Below are positions 16,102-23,049 of a stretch of 32,262 nt of DNA, piece by piece. Within the stretch, counting starts at the first letter, position 1. Each line of letters opens with the position of its first letter. Origin of the DNA: Streptomyces diastatochromogenes (lineage in GTDB: Bacteria > Actinomycetota > Actinomycetes > Streptomycetales > Streptomycetaceae); NCBI GenBank assembly GCA_001550305.1, contig LRTP01000593.1, forward strand, positions 1 through 32,262, read 5' to 3'. The notes beneath the pieces were generated by a model. It was not told the origin of the DNA. It ran no database searches and was given only the letters and a program-made list of their open reading frames with translations. A program made the translations under genes and the position numbers.

Positions 16102-16308
16102 GTGCTGGTCAGAACCCTCGTCCTGCTCCAGCATGACCTGCTCGAACGCCTCCTGCCGCACAGACGCCTGCGCAGCCAGCCCCGCGTCATCAAGCGCAAG
16201 ATGTCCAACTACCGGCTCAAACGGGCCGAACACCACACCTGGCCCCAACCAACCCACACCGGCACCCGAGCAGTCCGCATCCAACGGCCCCACCCCGCGA
16301 CTGCATAA
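16102..16308 (+). pseudogene. C-terminal part of the IS4 transposase in the +1 frame
   Basis: This frame encodes LVRTLVLLQHDLLERLLPHR and then KRKMSNYRLKRAEHHTW, the basic C-terminal tail expected of the IS4 transposase directly upstream. It ends at TAA inside the right inverted repeat, as usual for IS genes. It has no ribosome binding site of its own and is probably reached only by frameshifting, if at all. Confidence 0.8.
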
Positions 16309-16321
16309 AGCAACGGCATTG
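16306..16321 (-). repeat. IS right terminal inverted repeat
   Basis: Read on the minus strand this is CAATGCCGTTGCTTTA, 15 of 16 identical to the left end. Its inner edge contains the TAA that ends the C-terminal transposase frame (16306-16308). Confidence 0.9.
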
Positions 16322-16331
16322 CAGCTAGGCG

Positions 16332-16806
16332 CTGTTTCTCGGACCTCCCGACGTGGGTGGGGGTGGGGGTGGGGGTCAGGCCGGCTGTGTGGGGAGGGGG
16401 AACTGGCGAATGCGGAGCGGGATCGGCTGACCGGCAAGAGCTCCTGCCTGGTGCCACCGTGAACATCGGCAGCGGAGAGTGGACCCTGCTCACACTCACC
16501 ACCGGACCGAAGGGCACCGCCACCGGCCCCGTCCGCGGACGGGACGGACTCCGGGTCCGAGCAGGATGAGAGCGACGAGACCAACTGATCAGATCAGGCT
16601 TTCCTCAAGCAGCAGGCCCCCGGGACTCACGCTCAGTCCTGGAAGCGTGGTGCGTATCAGTGCTCCTTCCGCAACCGGGTGAAACACCCCTCGGATCGAC
16701 TTGCGACGGATCTGTTACGGGTAATTGCTGATGGCCTCCATTTGGCCTGGACCCATCATGCTCTGACGCCAACACGAACCGCGCGTATCGAGGAAGGACT
16801 CCGCCA
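16332..16806. other. Intergenic region with a G-rich tract
   Basis: This 475-bp gap lies between the IS and the secreted protein gene. It starts with the former downstream flank of the DUF4142 gene. At 16353-16377 there is a tract of three or more GGGGGT units that could form a G-quadruplex on the plus strand. A short frame around 16450-16565 encodes LPGATVNIGSGEWTLLTLTT, which looks like the end of a beta-sandwich enzyme but is too short to assign. The promoter of the next gene must lie near 16700-16790. Confidence 0.5.
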
Positions 16807-17331
16807 ATGAGAAAAAGAGTCATCTGGGCGGTCGCTCTAGCGACTGCCTCCGCCTCCCTTGTCACCCCGGCAGCAGCCACCCAACGTGGGCGTGACCACC
16901 ACACCTGCCACGTCTCACACGCCGCCAACCCCAATAGGGGTGACTGCTTCGTAGAGTTCGGCGTGAAGTTCGCGCAGGTGAAAAAACTCAACCTCGGGGG
17001 GCCGCCTGGGCCGAGTCTCGGCGACGAGATGATTTTGAGCCTAGACGTGTTTCACAATGGTCGGAAGATCGGTGTCGGGGACGGCACCTTCACCACGACG
17101 CGGGTCACTGGTTCAGGGCCCAACACGGTGGTCGAATCGCAAGGGATTTTCACCCTGCGGCTGCGCGATGGGCAATTGAGCATTCAGTTCATTCAGCTCC
17201 GTGACAATGAGCAGATCCTGCCTGTTGCCGTCACGGGTGGCAGCGGAGTCTTCCGCGGGGCCGGCGGCGACGGGACTATCACGAAGGGCAACAACTCCGG
17301 CGTCGTCAGGCTGCGCCTCCAGTTCCCGTAA
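16807..17331 (+). CDS. Secreted allene-oxide-cyclase-barrel-like protein
   Basis: This is a small secreted protein of 174 residues. The signal peptide is MRKRVIWAVALATASASLVT with a likely cut after PAAA (about residue 24). The mature part is all-beta in character, with GDEMILSLDVFHNGRKIGVG, ESQGIFTLRLRDGQLSIQFI and VTGGSGVFRGAGGDGTI, a pattern shared with allene-oxide-cyclase-like and dirigent-like barrels in Streptomyces. Two Cys residues near the start (CHV and DCF) could form a disulfide. No enzymatic activity can be stated. The gene stands alone after the IS-disturbed region. Confidence 0.75.
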   Translation: MRKRVIWAVALATASASLVTPAAATQRGRDHHTCHVSHAANPNRGDCFVEFGVKFAQVKKLNLGGPPGPSLGDEMILSLDVFHNGRKIGVGDGTFTTTRVTGSGPNTVVESQGIFTLRLRDGQLSIQFIQLRDNEQILPVAVTGGSGVFRGAGGDGTITKGNNSGVVRLRLQFP

Positions 17332-17456
17332 GGCCGCCCTGGGAATGACACGCCTTGTCCGCTCTGCGCCCACACTGTGCTCACCGTGGCCAAGGACGTC
17401 AATCCGCGGGGAACCACGGGCAGGACCGGGGAACCACGGTGTGCCCAAACGAGAGA

Positions 17457-17487
17457 GGCCCCCGACCGATGCACCTGGTCGGGGGCC
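17457..17487 (-). terminator. Strong hairpin terminator next to a tRNA-like 3' end
   Basis: A perfect 11-bp stem, GGCCCCCGACC (17457-17467) and GGTCGGGGGCC (17477-17487), encloses a 9-base loop. On the minus strand it directly follows a tRNA-like 3' end and is followed by a pyrimidine-rich TCTCTCGTTT. It could also serve the plus-strand gene that ends at 17331. Confidence 0.75.
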
Positions 17488-17493
17488 GTTCCT

Positions 17494-17518
17494 CTGCGGT
17501 GCGTGTGAGATTTGAACC
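17494..17518 (-). other. Relic of a tRNA 3' end, possible attachment site
   Basis: On the minus strand this reads GGTTCAAATCTCACACGCAC then CGC. That is a T-arm loop (TTCAAAT), the 3' half of a T-stem (CTCAC) and a 7-base acceptor strand. The 5' half of the T-stem does not pair with it (GACGG against CTCAC), and no anticodon arm lies upstream, so the tRNA is incomplete. A terminator follows, as after many real tRNA genes. This is the pattern left when an integrase recombines in the 3' end of a tRNA gene. No second copy was found in the window. Confidence 0.45.
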
Positions 17519-17519
17519 G

Positions 17520-17880
17520 TCATGGAGACCCCCGACGTGTACACCACGGACTCTTCCTCGTGGAACCGAGCCACGTCTCCGAGCGGACGTCTGACGCCCA
17601 ACCCGTCCCGTGAGTGAGTCGGGGCTGCGTCCTCGCCGTCAAGTACTCGCGCCCGCAAAGTACCCCGGCGGACTGATCTTCTCCTGGTGCCAGAGGCTGC
17701 GAGTGGTCTCGGTGGCGTGCACGCGCGGATTCGTGCCGTCGATACGGAAGCCCCACTGGAGGTCCGACAACAGGTCCGACAGCTGCTCGCTGAGCTGAAC
17801 GTGATGCTTGGACCGTGTCCTCCATGGCTATGGGCCGTTTTGAGGTGAGAGAGCGGCCGGTCGCGAACGCTGGGGTGCGC
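17520..17880. other. Intergenic region, no gene identified
   Basis: This 361-bp gap between the tRNA-like relic and the oxidoreductase gene has short open frames on both strands but no domain I recognise. The minus strand near 17690-17800 reads SDLQWGFRIDGTNPRVHATE, which has protein-like composition and could be a gene fragment. The promoter of the next gene should be near its right end. Confidence 0.4.
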
Positions 17881-19035
17881 ATGACGTCCACTTCCCCTCA
17901 TCAGGAGCTGATTCGTGTCGGTGTCGTGGGGCTGAGCGCGAGCGGCGGGTGGGCGGCCACCGCCCATGTGCCGGCGCTGGCCGGGCTCGACGGATACGAG
18001 TTGCGCGCGCTGAGCGCCAGCAGCGCCGAGTCGGCGCGTGCGGCCGGGGAGAAGTACGCGGTGCCGCTGGCCTTCGCCAGCGCAGAGGAGCTGGCCCGCA
18101 GTGAGGAAGTCGATCTCGTGGTGGTGACGGTGAAGGTTCCGCATCACCTGGAGCTCATCCGACCCGCGCTGGAAGCGGGGAAGATGGTGTTCAGTGAGTG
18201 GCCGCTCGGTGCCGACCTGGCGCAGGCCGAGGAACTCGCCGACCTCGCGCATCGCAGGGGTGTTCTTACGGCTGTCGGTCTGCAGGCCCGGTCGGCTCCG
18301 CCGCTTCGGTATCTGCGGGACCTGGTCGCTGAGGGCTACGTGGGGCGGGTGCTGTCGACCAGCATGCTTGGGTCGGGCTGGATCGGGGGCGCCACTTACG
18401 ACGACAACTATGCGTACGTGCTGGACGCTACGAGCGGCGCCACGCTGTTGTCGATTCCCTTCGGGCACTCGGTCGACGCGCTGACCATGGTGCTCGGGGA
18501 GTTCCGCGAGGTGTCAGCTCTCGTCGAGAACCTGCGCCCCGAGGTCACGAACGTCACGAGCGGGGCGGTCGCGGCCAAGAGCGCGGAAGACCAGATCGCC
18601 GTCACTGGTGTGCTGGAGTCGGGGGCCATGGCCGCAATGCACTTTCGCGGTGGGACCTCCCGCGCCACCGCGTTTCATTGGGAGATCAACGGCACGGAGG
18701 GCGATCTCGTCGTCAAGGCCGACCAGGCTCTGTGGTTCCAGGGGCGGCTGCGGCTGTACGGCGCCCGAGGAGAAGAGGGCGCGTTGACCGAACTTCCGGT
18801 TCCCGCCCGCTATCAGCGCTCGCTGACGCAATGGACCGAGCGATCCGCCGAACCCGCCTGCAGTGTCGCTCACGAGTACGCGCTTCTCCGCGACCAGATC
18901 ATCGGGAGCCTCGCGCCGGACGAGGACGGCGTTCCCGACTTCCGGCACGCCGTACGGCGGCACGCCATGCTGGAACGGGTCCGAGAGGCGGCGCGCGCGG
19001 GCCGGAAGGTCACACTCGCGGAGCAGGGCGCGTAA
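17881..19035 (+). CDS. Gfo/Idh/MocA-family oxidoreductase
   Basis: This is a 384-residue NAD(P)-dependent dehydrogenase of the Gfo/Idh/MocA family, which acts on sugars, inositols and similar polyols. The N-terminal Rossmann fold starts with IRVGVVGLSASGGWAATAHV (about residues 11-30). The C-terminal alpha/beta domain contains the expected open beta-sheet and dimer surface. The family EKP motif reads SEWPLG, with Trp in place of the catalytic Lys, as in Gal80-like members, so activity may differ from the standard enzymes. ATG at 17881 is chosen because the Rossmann fold begins right after it; an in-frame ATG lies upstream at 17824. It stands alone, and the substrate cannot be inferred from neighbours. 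Confidence 0.85.
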   Translation: MTSTSPHQELIRVGVVGLSASGGWAATAHVPALAGLDGYELRALSASSAESARAAGEKYAVPLAFASAEELARSEEVDLVVVTVKVPHHLELIRPALEAGKMVFSEWPLGADLAQAEELADLAHRRGVLTAVGLQARSAPPLRYLRDLVAEGYVGRVLSTSMLGSGWIGGATYDDNYAYVLDATSGATLLSIPFGHSVDALTMVLGEFREVSALVENLRPEVTNVTSGAVAAKSAEDQIAVTGVLESGAMAAMHFRGGTSRATAFHWEINGTEGDLVVKADQALWFQGRLRLYGARGEEGALTELPVPARYQRSLTQWTERSAEPACSVAHEYALLRDQIIGSLAPDEDGVPDFRHAVRRHAMLERVREAARAGRKVTLAEQGA

Positions 19036-19245
19036 GCCCCGAAGTGAGTCAGGTCGTGAGCGGGCCAGGCTCATTGACCTGCCGTCCACCACCGACTTCG
19101 CCTCGACCAGGTCCTGGCCGAGGACGCCTTCGCGCCGTGGATGGTCCAAACTCACGGTCCGCCCGGCAACCGCACGCCCTGGCAGAGGACCCCGAAGCCT
19201 TCCGGGACTCGGCGACGGAAGCCACCATCTCCTGCGGGCGGCAGC

Positions 19246-19420
19246 TCAAGCCGGCCGCGTCGCAGCCGAGGATCACCGGCTGCTGTTCCTCGCGGATGCC
19301 GACTCCCTCCAGGGTCCACGGATCGTGGTGGTTGAGCGGGGCGGCCCTGAGGGTGACGGTGGTTCGGTCGGCGGGCACGGCCGGTTCGGGGGGCTCCCCC
19401 CAATTCCATGCCGCTGACCA
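19246..19420 (-). pseudogene. N-terminal fragment of a zinc-type alcohol dehydrogenase / quinone oxidoreductase
   Basis: The minus strand encodes NWGEPPEPAVPADRTTVTLR followed by AAPLNHHDPWTLEGVGIREE and PVILGCDAAG. This is the start of a medium-chain dehydrogenase (WGEPE, RAAALNHHD, ILGCDAAG motifs). The segment between the EP and TVTLRAA strands is shortened, and nothing of the catalytic or NAD domain follows. A full enzyme would need about 340 residues; about 55 remain. The 500-bp gap between the Gfo/Idh gene and the GtrA gene holds no intact gene. Confidence 0.6.
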
Positions 19421-19583
19421 GCTGATCACGGTCGAGGCGGGCGGTGGCGTACCGCCGCACCGGTTTCACCACCGCCGGCACCCCTGAGAACGCTCTGAAA
19501 CCGCGCTGAATGGAGGGTCGGCCACGCTCTGCGGCATGACGACGACGACCCCGCCAGGGGCAGCGGACCGGGAGGGGATCACC

Positions 19584-20048
19584 ATGAACGGCCTGCGACT
19601 GATCCGTCGGCACGCGGCGGCCTTCGGGCGCTTCGCCGGGCTGGGCAGCGGGGTCACCCTGGCTGCCTCGGCGGCCCTGGTCCTGCTTTCGCGGTGGATC
19701 CCGTGGATGGCGGCGAACGCGCTGACCACCGTCGCCTCCACCGTGGTCGCCACCGAGTTGCACGCCCGCGTCTCGTTCGGCCACGGCCGGCCCGGTCTGG
19801 CCGGCCACCTGAAGAGCGCGGCCACCATTGCCCTCGGTTGGCTGGTCACGTCCGCCGCGGTCGGCTCGCTGGCCGCGCTCCGTCCCGGCGCCGGACTCGT
19901 CCTGCAGCAGACGGTGTACCTGTCGGCCACCGCGCTCGTCGGGATCGGCCGCTATCTCGTGCTGCGTCTGGCTGTGTTCGCGGAGCGCGCCCCGCGGCCC
20001 CGCACCGGCGGCGTCCGGCTGCGGGCCGCGTACGACGCGGCGGCGTGA
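19584..20048 (+). CDS. GtrA-family membrane protein
   Basis: This is a predicted integral membrane protein of 154 residues with four membrane segments, matching the GtrA/DPMS family, whose members help flip or handle polyprenyl-linked sugars. Segments lie near residues 12-35, 38-58, 72-95 and 100-122. FGRFAGLGSGVTLAASAALV, ANALTTVASTVVATELHARV and SFGHGRPGLAGHLKSAAT fit the family pattern. ATG at 19584 is preferred because GGGAGGGG precedes it at good spacing; an ATG at 19536 would add 16 residues. No glycosyltransferase is adjacent, so its partner is unknown. Confidence 0.75.
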   Translation: MNGLRLIRRHAAAFGRFAGLGSGVTLAASAALVLLSRWIPWMAANALTTVASTVVATELHARVSFGHGRPGLAGHLKSAATIALGWLVTSAAVGSLAALRPGAGLVLQQTVYLSATALVGIGRYLVLRLAVFAERAPRPRTGGVRLRAAYDAAA

Positions 20049-20374
20049 GGGCCGGTGGGGAAAGTACTGAGGCCCGGGGTCGGGGCGGGCGGCGCGTCCC
20101 GCGGGGGTCGGCAGTCGCGGATGGAGGTGCGGCCGGCCGTCGGCCTCGTGGGTCGACAGCGAGTCCGGACACGTCGGCCCCTTCCGCAAGGCGGCGGCTG
20201 TCGGGGGGATCAGGTCGCGGGTGCCGGCGAAGACCGTGAGTCCTCGTGTCCTGTCTCCAAGCATCTGGTCCCCGGCTCAGGTGATCTGGTCCTTTCATGT
20301 GTGCTCTCAAGGGATGTGGTTCGCCGACGCGTTCGAGGCGGGTCGGCGCTCGTTGAGTGATGCCTTGCGCCTGA
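20049..20374. other. Intergenic region with a possible alpha/beta-hydrolase relic
   Basis: No intact gene is seen in these 326 bp. On the minus strand around 20180-20264 the frame RTRGLTVFAGTRDLIPPTAA resembles the strand and loop carrying the acid residue of acetyl-esterase-type hydrolases (TVFxGTRD). No nucleophile or other part is found, so this is at most a fragment. Confidence 0.4.
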
Positions 20375-21280
20375 TCACTTCCTGCGGTGATTGTCGTGCG
20401 TGGCCGGACTGTCGTTCGCCTGGTCGGGACGGGCCGCCCACTGGAGGAGGAAACGCAGTGCTTCCTCGGAGGGAGAGTCGGGTGGGGCGGTGTAGGCGAC
20501 CAGTTGCTGGTCCGGTTGCGTGTCGACGGAGAACTGCTGAACGTCCAGGGTGATGCTGCCCGCGACGGGGTGGAGGTAGGTCTTGGCGAGCCGGTGCGCC
20601 CCGCGGACCCGGTGGTCGGCCCACCAGGTGCGGAAGTCCGGATCGCGCAGGCTCAGCTCGCCGATCAGTGCGGCGAGGGCCTGGTCTTTGGGGTGGCGGC
20701 CGGCTTCCATGCGCAGAACAGCCACGCACTCGCGCGCGGCTCGCGGCCAGTCCGCGTACAGCGCGCGGTAGGCGTCGTCGAGGAAGGTCAGCCGGATCAG
20801 GTTGCGTTCGGCTGGGGCGAGCGCGCCGAAGTCGGTGAGCAGGGCGGCCGCGCCCCGGTTCCAGGCCAGGACGTCCATGCGCCGGTTGAGGATCATGGCG
20901 GGGATGTCGTGCATGGTCGTGAGCAGCTGTTGCAGCTGCGGGTCGACCTGCTGTCTGCCCGGTCCCGGCGTGGGAGCGCTGGGGGTGACGTCGGCGACGG
21001 TGAAGAGGTAGGCGCGTTCGTCCGGAGCGAGTTGCAGCGCGTCGGCGAGCGCGTCGAGGACCGGGCGCGAGACCCGGCGGGTGCGCCCCTGCTCCAGGCG
21101 GACGATGTAGTCGATGCTCACGTGTCCGAGCTGGGCCAGCTCCTCGCGGCGCAGGCCCGGCACTCGGCGTGGACGGCCGTCGTCGGGAAGGCCGACCTGG
21201 TGCGGATCGAGAGCGGCACGGCGGGAGCGCAGGAAATGGCCCAGCTCGTTGCCGCCGGAAGCGTTGTCCTGGAGTTCCAT
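20375..21280 (-). CDS. XRE-family regulator with MmyB-like ligand domain
   Basis: This is a 301-residue regulator. The N-terminal helix-turn-helix covers about residues 12-90: LGHFLRSRRAALDPHQVGLP, RRVPGLRREELAQLGHVSID and YIVRLEQGR. The C-terminal MmyB-like domain covers about 110-275, with PAMILNRRMDVLAWNRGAAA, NLIRLTFLDDAYRALYADW and RTWWADHRVRGAHRLAKTYL. MmyB-type regulators commonly sit divergent from an oxidoreductase or hydrolase they control and may bind a fatty-acid-like ligand. Here the divergent neighbour is an alpha/beta hydrolase (start 21451). ATG at 21280 is the only good start. Confidence 0.9.
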   Translation of the reverse strand: MELQDNASGGNELGHFLRSRRAALDPHQVGLPDDGRPRRVPGLRREELAQLGHVSIDYIVRLEQGRTRRVSRPVLDALADALQLAPDERAYLFTVADVTPSAPTPGPGRQQVDPQLQQLLTTMHDIPAMILNRRMDVLAWNRGAAALLTDFGALAPAERNLIRLTFLDDAYRALYADWPRAARECVAVLRMEAGRHPKDQALAALIGELSLRDPDFRTWWADHRVRGAHRLAKTYLHPVAGSITLDVQQFSVDTQPDQQLVAYTAPPDSPSEEALRFLLQWAARPDQANDSPATHDNHRRK

Positions 21281-21450
21281 GACTCAAGTGTCCCCAGACG
21301 GACAGCCGCGTGCCTGGTACTGGCGTGCATAGGCAGCACCCTCCCTGGTACCCCCAACGCGCCGACGCCACCGTGGAGGTGTGGCCGCCGGCAGGAGGCC
21401 ACCGGAGCCCGCCCACCGCGAGCCCGTCCCTCCGCGACTGGAGCACCCCC

Positions 21451-22374
21451 TTGAGGACCGACGTCACCTTTCCCAGTGCCGGCCTGAAGCTCGCCGGCCA
21501 CCTGTACACGCCGGACGACGGGGTCGTCGGACCGCGCCCGGCGATCGTCGTCAGCCACCCCGGCAGCGGTGTGAAGGAGCAGGCCGCCGGCCTGTACGCG
21601 CTTCGCCTGGCCGAGCAGGGCTTCGTCACCTTCGCGTTCGACGCCGCCCACCAGGGCGAGAGCGAGGGCGAGCCGCGCGGCCTGGAGGACCCAGCCCACC
21701 GGGTCGAGGACATCAAGGCCGCGGTCTCGTTCCTCACTACTCGTGACGATGTCGACGCTGACCGCGTCGGGGCGCTGGGCATCTGCGCCTCCGGCGGCTA
21801 CGTCCTGAGCGCGACGGCGTCCGACCATCGGATCAAGGCCGTCGGCACCGTCAGCGCCGTGGACATCGCCCGCCAGTTCCGTGACGGCGCCGACGGCGCC
21901 CAGGACCCGGCCGTCTTCCAGGACATGCTCGCCGCGGCCGCGGCCGCACGCACTGCCGAGGCCCGCGGTGAGGGAGTCCGGACCTTCCCGCTCTTCCCCG
22001 ACACGGCCGAGCAGGCCCGCGCGCTGGGGGGCCGGCACGCCGTGGAGGGTTGCGAGTACTACTGCTCCGACCGCGCTCAGCACCCACGCTCGGCGAAGTC
22101 CTTCACCTGGTCCAGCGTCGACCGCATGGCCTTCTTCGACGCCTTCCGCTTCGTCCACCTGATCGCGCCGCGCCCGCTTCTCATGATCGTCGGACGCGAG
22201 GCGGTGACCTCCTGGATGAGCGTGGAAGCGTTCCAGAACGCCCGCGCCCCGAAGGAGCTCCACTGGATCGACGGCGCCAGCCACGTCGACCTCTACGACA
22301 AGGAGCCACACGTCGGGCCCGCGGTCGAGAAGCTGACCGACTTCTTCCGGGCCCAGCTGGCCGACACCGCGTAG
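21451..22374 (+). CDS. Alpha/beta hydrolase (dienelactone-hydrolase-like)
   Basis: This is a cytoplasmic alpha/beta hydrolase of 307 residues. The oxyanion region is AIVVSHPGSGVKEQAAGLYA, the nucleophile elbow GICASGGY places Ser114, and the catalytic His lies in DGASHVDLYDK near the C-terminus. The long middle segment (about 140-220) forms a helical cap. TTG at 21451 is chosen because the fold begins at LRTDVTFPSAGLKLAGHLY and GGAG precedes it; the open frame continues to a GTG at 21310 without homologous-looking sequence. It is divergent from an MmyB-type regulator, which probably controls it. The substrate is unknown. Confidence 0.85.
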   Translation: MRTDVTFPSAGLKLAGHLYTPDDGVVGPRPAIVVSHPGSGVKEQAAGLYALRLAEQGFVTFAFDAAHQGESEGEPRGLEDPAHRVEDIKAAVSFLTTRDDVDADRVGALGICASGGYVLSATASDHRIKAVGTVSAVDIARQFRDGADGAQDPAVFQDMLAAAAAARTAEARGEGVRTFPLFPDTAEQARALGGRHAVEGCEYYCSDRAQHPRSAKSFTWSSVDRMAFFDAFRFVHLIAPRPLLMIVGREAVTSWMSVEAFQNARAPKELHWIDGASHVDLYDKEPHVGPAVEKLTDFFRAQLADTA

Positions 22375-22560
22375 ACGTCAGGGCGGCCGGTCGATTCGGG
22401 CGCTCTACCAGCCTGACGGTGTGCTGAACCGGACCGGATCACCCGAGGTATGGCCGGCCCAAACCCCTTTCGGGCACCGTCGAAACGATGGTCAGAGCGA
22501 CGGCGCGCAGCCGATAGTTGTCTCCGTTCCGGCGACCGGTTCAGACACAGGGGGAATGAC

Positions 22561-22932
22561 ATGGGCAAAATCTTGCGCGGCGTCGCCGCGTTGGCGACCG
22601 CGGCGACCGCAGTCGTGGCGATGTGCGGAGCGGCGCAGGCGAGGCCCGCTGAAGGCGACTGGAATGGTTGCCCGTACGGAGCCGTCTGCATCTGGGGCCA
22701 GGACCGCAACCCGTACCTCGACCCCCACCCGACCAACGTGTACTGGAGCTACGGCGCCCACAACCTGAGCAACCAGTACGGCGACCACTACGTCTTCAAC
22801 AACCAGTACGGCGGCGCCGGCATGAGCCTGTGCACCGGCTACAACGGCGTCGGCTGCCACGTGGCGCTCGAGGGGCAGGAGATCGGGAGCTTCAACCTGA
22901 CGCCTTACAACTCGCTCACCCTCAACCGGTAG
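22561..22932 (+). CDS. Secreted peptidase inhibitor I36-like protein
   Basis: This is a small secreted protein of 123 residues with a signal peptide (MGKILRGVAALATAATAVVA, then MCGAAQA, cut near residue 27). The mature part resembles the I36 / beta-gamma-crystallin-type inhibitors of Streptomyces: CPYGAVCIWGQDRNP, NNQYGGAGMSLCTGYNGVG and CHVALEGQEIGSFNLTPY, with four Cys able to form two disulfides and many Asn, Tyr and Gly. ATG at 22561 follows AGGGGGA. It stands alone between a hydrolase gene and a convergent dehydrogenase gene. Members of this group are often only inferred to inhibit peptidases. Confidence 0.8.
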   Translation: MGKILRGVAALATAATAVVAMCGAAQARPAEGDWNGCPYGAVCIWGQDRNPYLDPHPTNVYWSYGAHNLSNQYGDHYVFNNQYGGAGMSLCTGYNGVGCHVALEGQEIGSFNLTPYNSLTLNR

Positions 22933-23049
22933 CGCATCCACTGCCCCTGGCCGGCATGGCTGACATGGTTGGCCGCCGACCGGTCCCGGTATCGGGAGGA
23001 GTGAGGAAGAGGGGGCGGCCTCAGGTGCATGCTGGGCTTCAGCGGTCCG

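Larger units (their letters stand above)
14866..16321 (+). mobile_element. IS4-family insertion sequence, complete with inverted repeats and target duplication
   Basis: This 1456-bp element is bounded by terminal inverted repeats that match at 15 of 16 positions (14866-14881 and 16306-16321, outer sequence CAATGCCGTTGC). The bases CAGCTAGGCG occur directly outside both ends (14856-14865 and 16322-16331), giving a 10-bp target duplication, within the 9-12 bp range typical of IS4-group elements. Its single transposase gene reads left to right but is frameshifted. The perfect duplication suggests a fairly recent insertion. The target contains the TAG stop of the DUF4142 gene. Confidence 0.93.

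Noticed and set aside
16357..16569. Small protein ending GSGEWTLLTLTTGPKG
   Set aside because: The start lies in the G-rich tract with no ribosome binding site. It may be a remnant of a larger enzyme but is too short to assign.
17494..17570. Intact tRNA gene on the minus strand
   Set aside because: Only the T-loop and 3' acceptor side fit. The T-stem does not pair and there is no anticodon or D arm.
17520..17891. Minus-strand frame with protein-like segment SDLQWGFRIDGTNP
   Set aside because: The segment is in a different frame from the longest open frame, and no family could be named.
17113..18468. 451-codon minus-strand frame
   Set aside because: It is antisense to the barrel-like and Gfo/Idh genes, has no domain, and crosses the terminator hairpin.
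20307..21782. 491-codon minus-strand frame over the XRE and hydrolase genes
   Set aside because: It overlaps two genes with clear domains on both sides, and its product is a low-complexity Arg/Pro-rich sequence.
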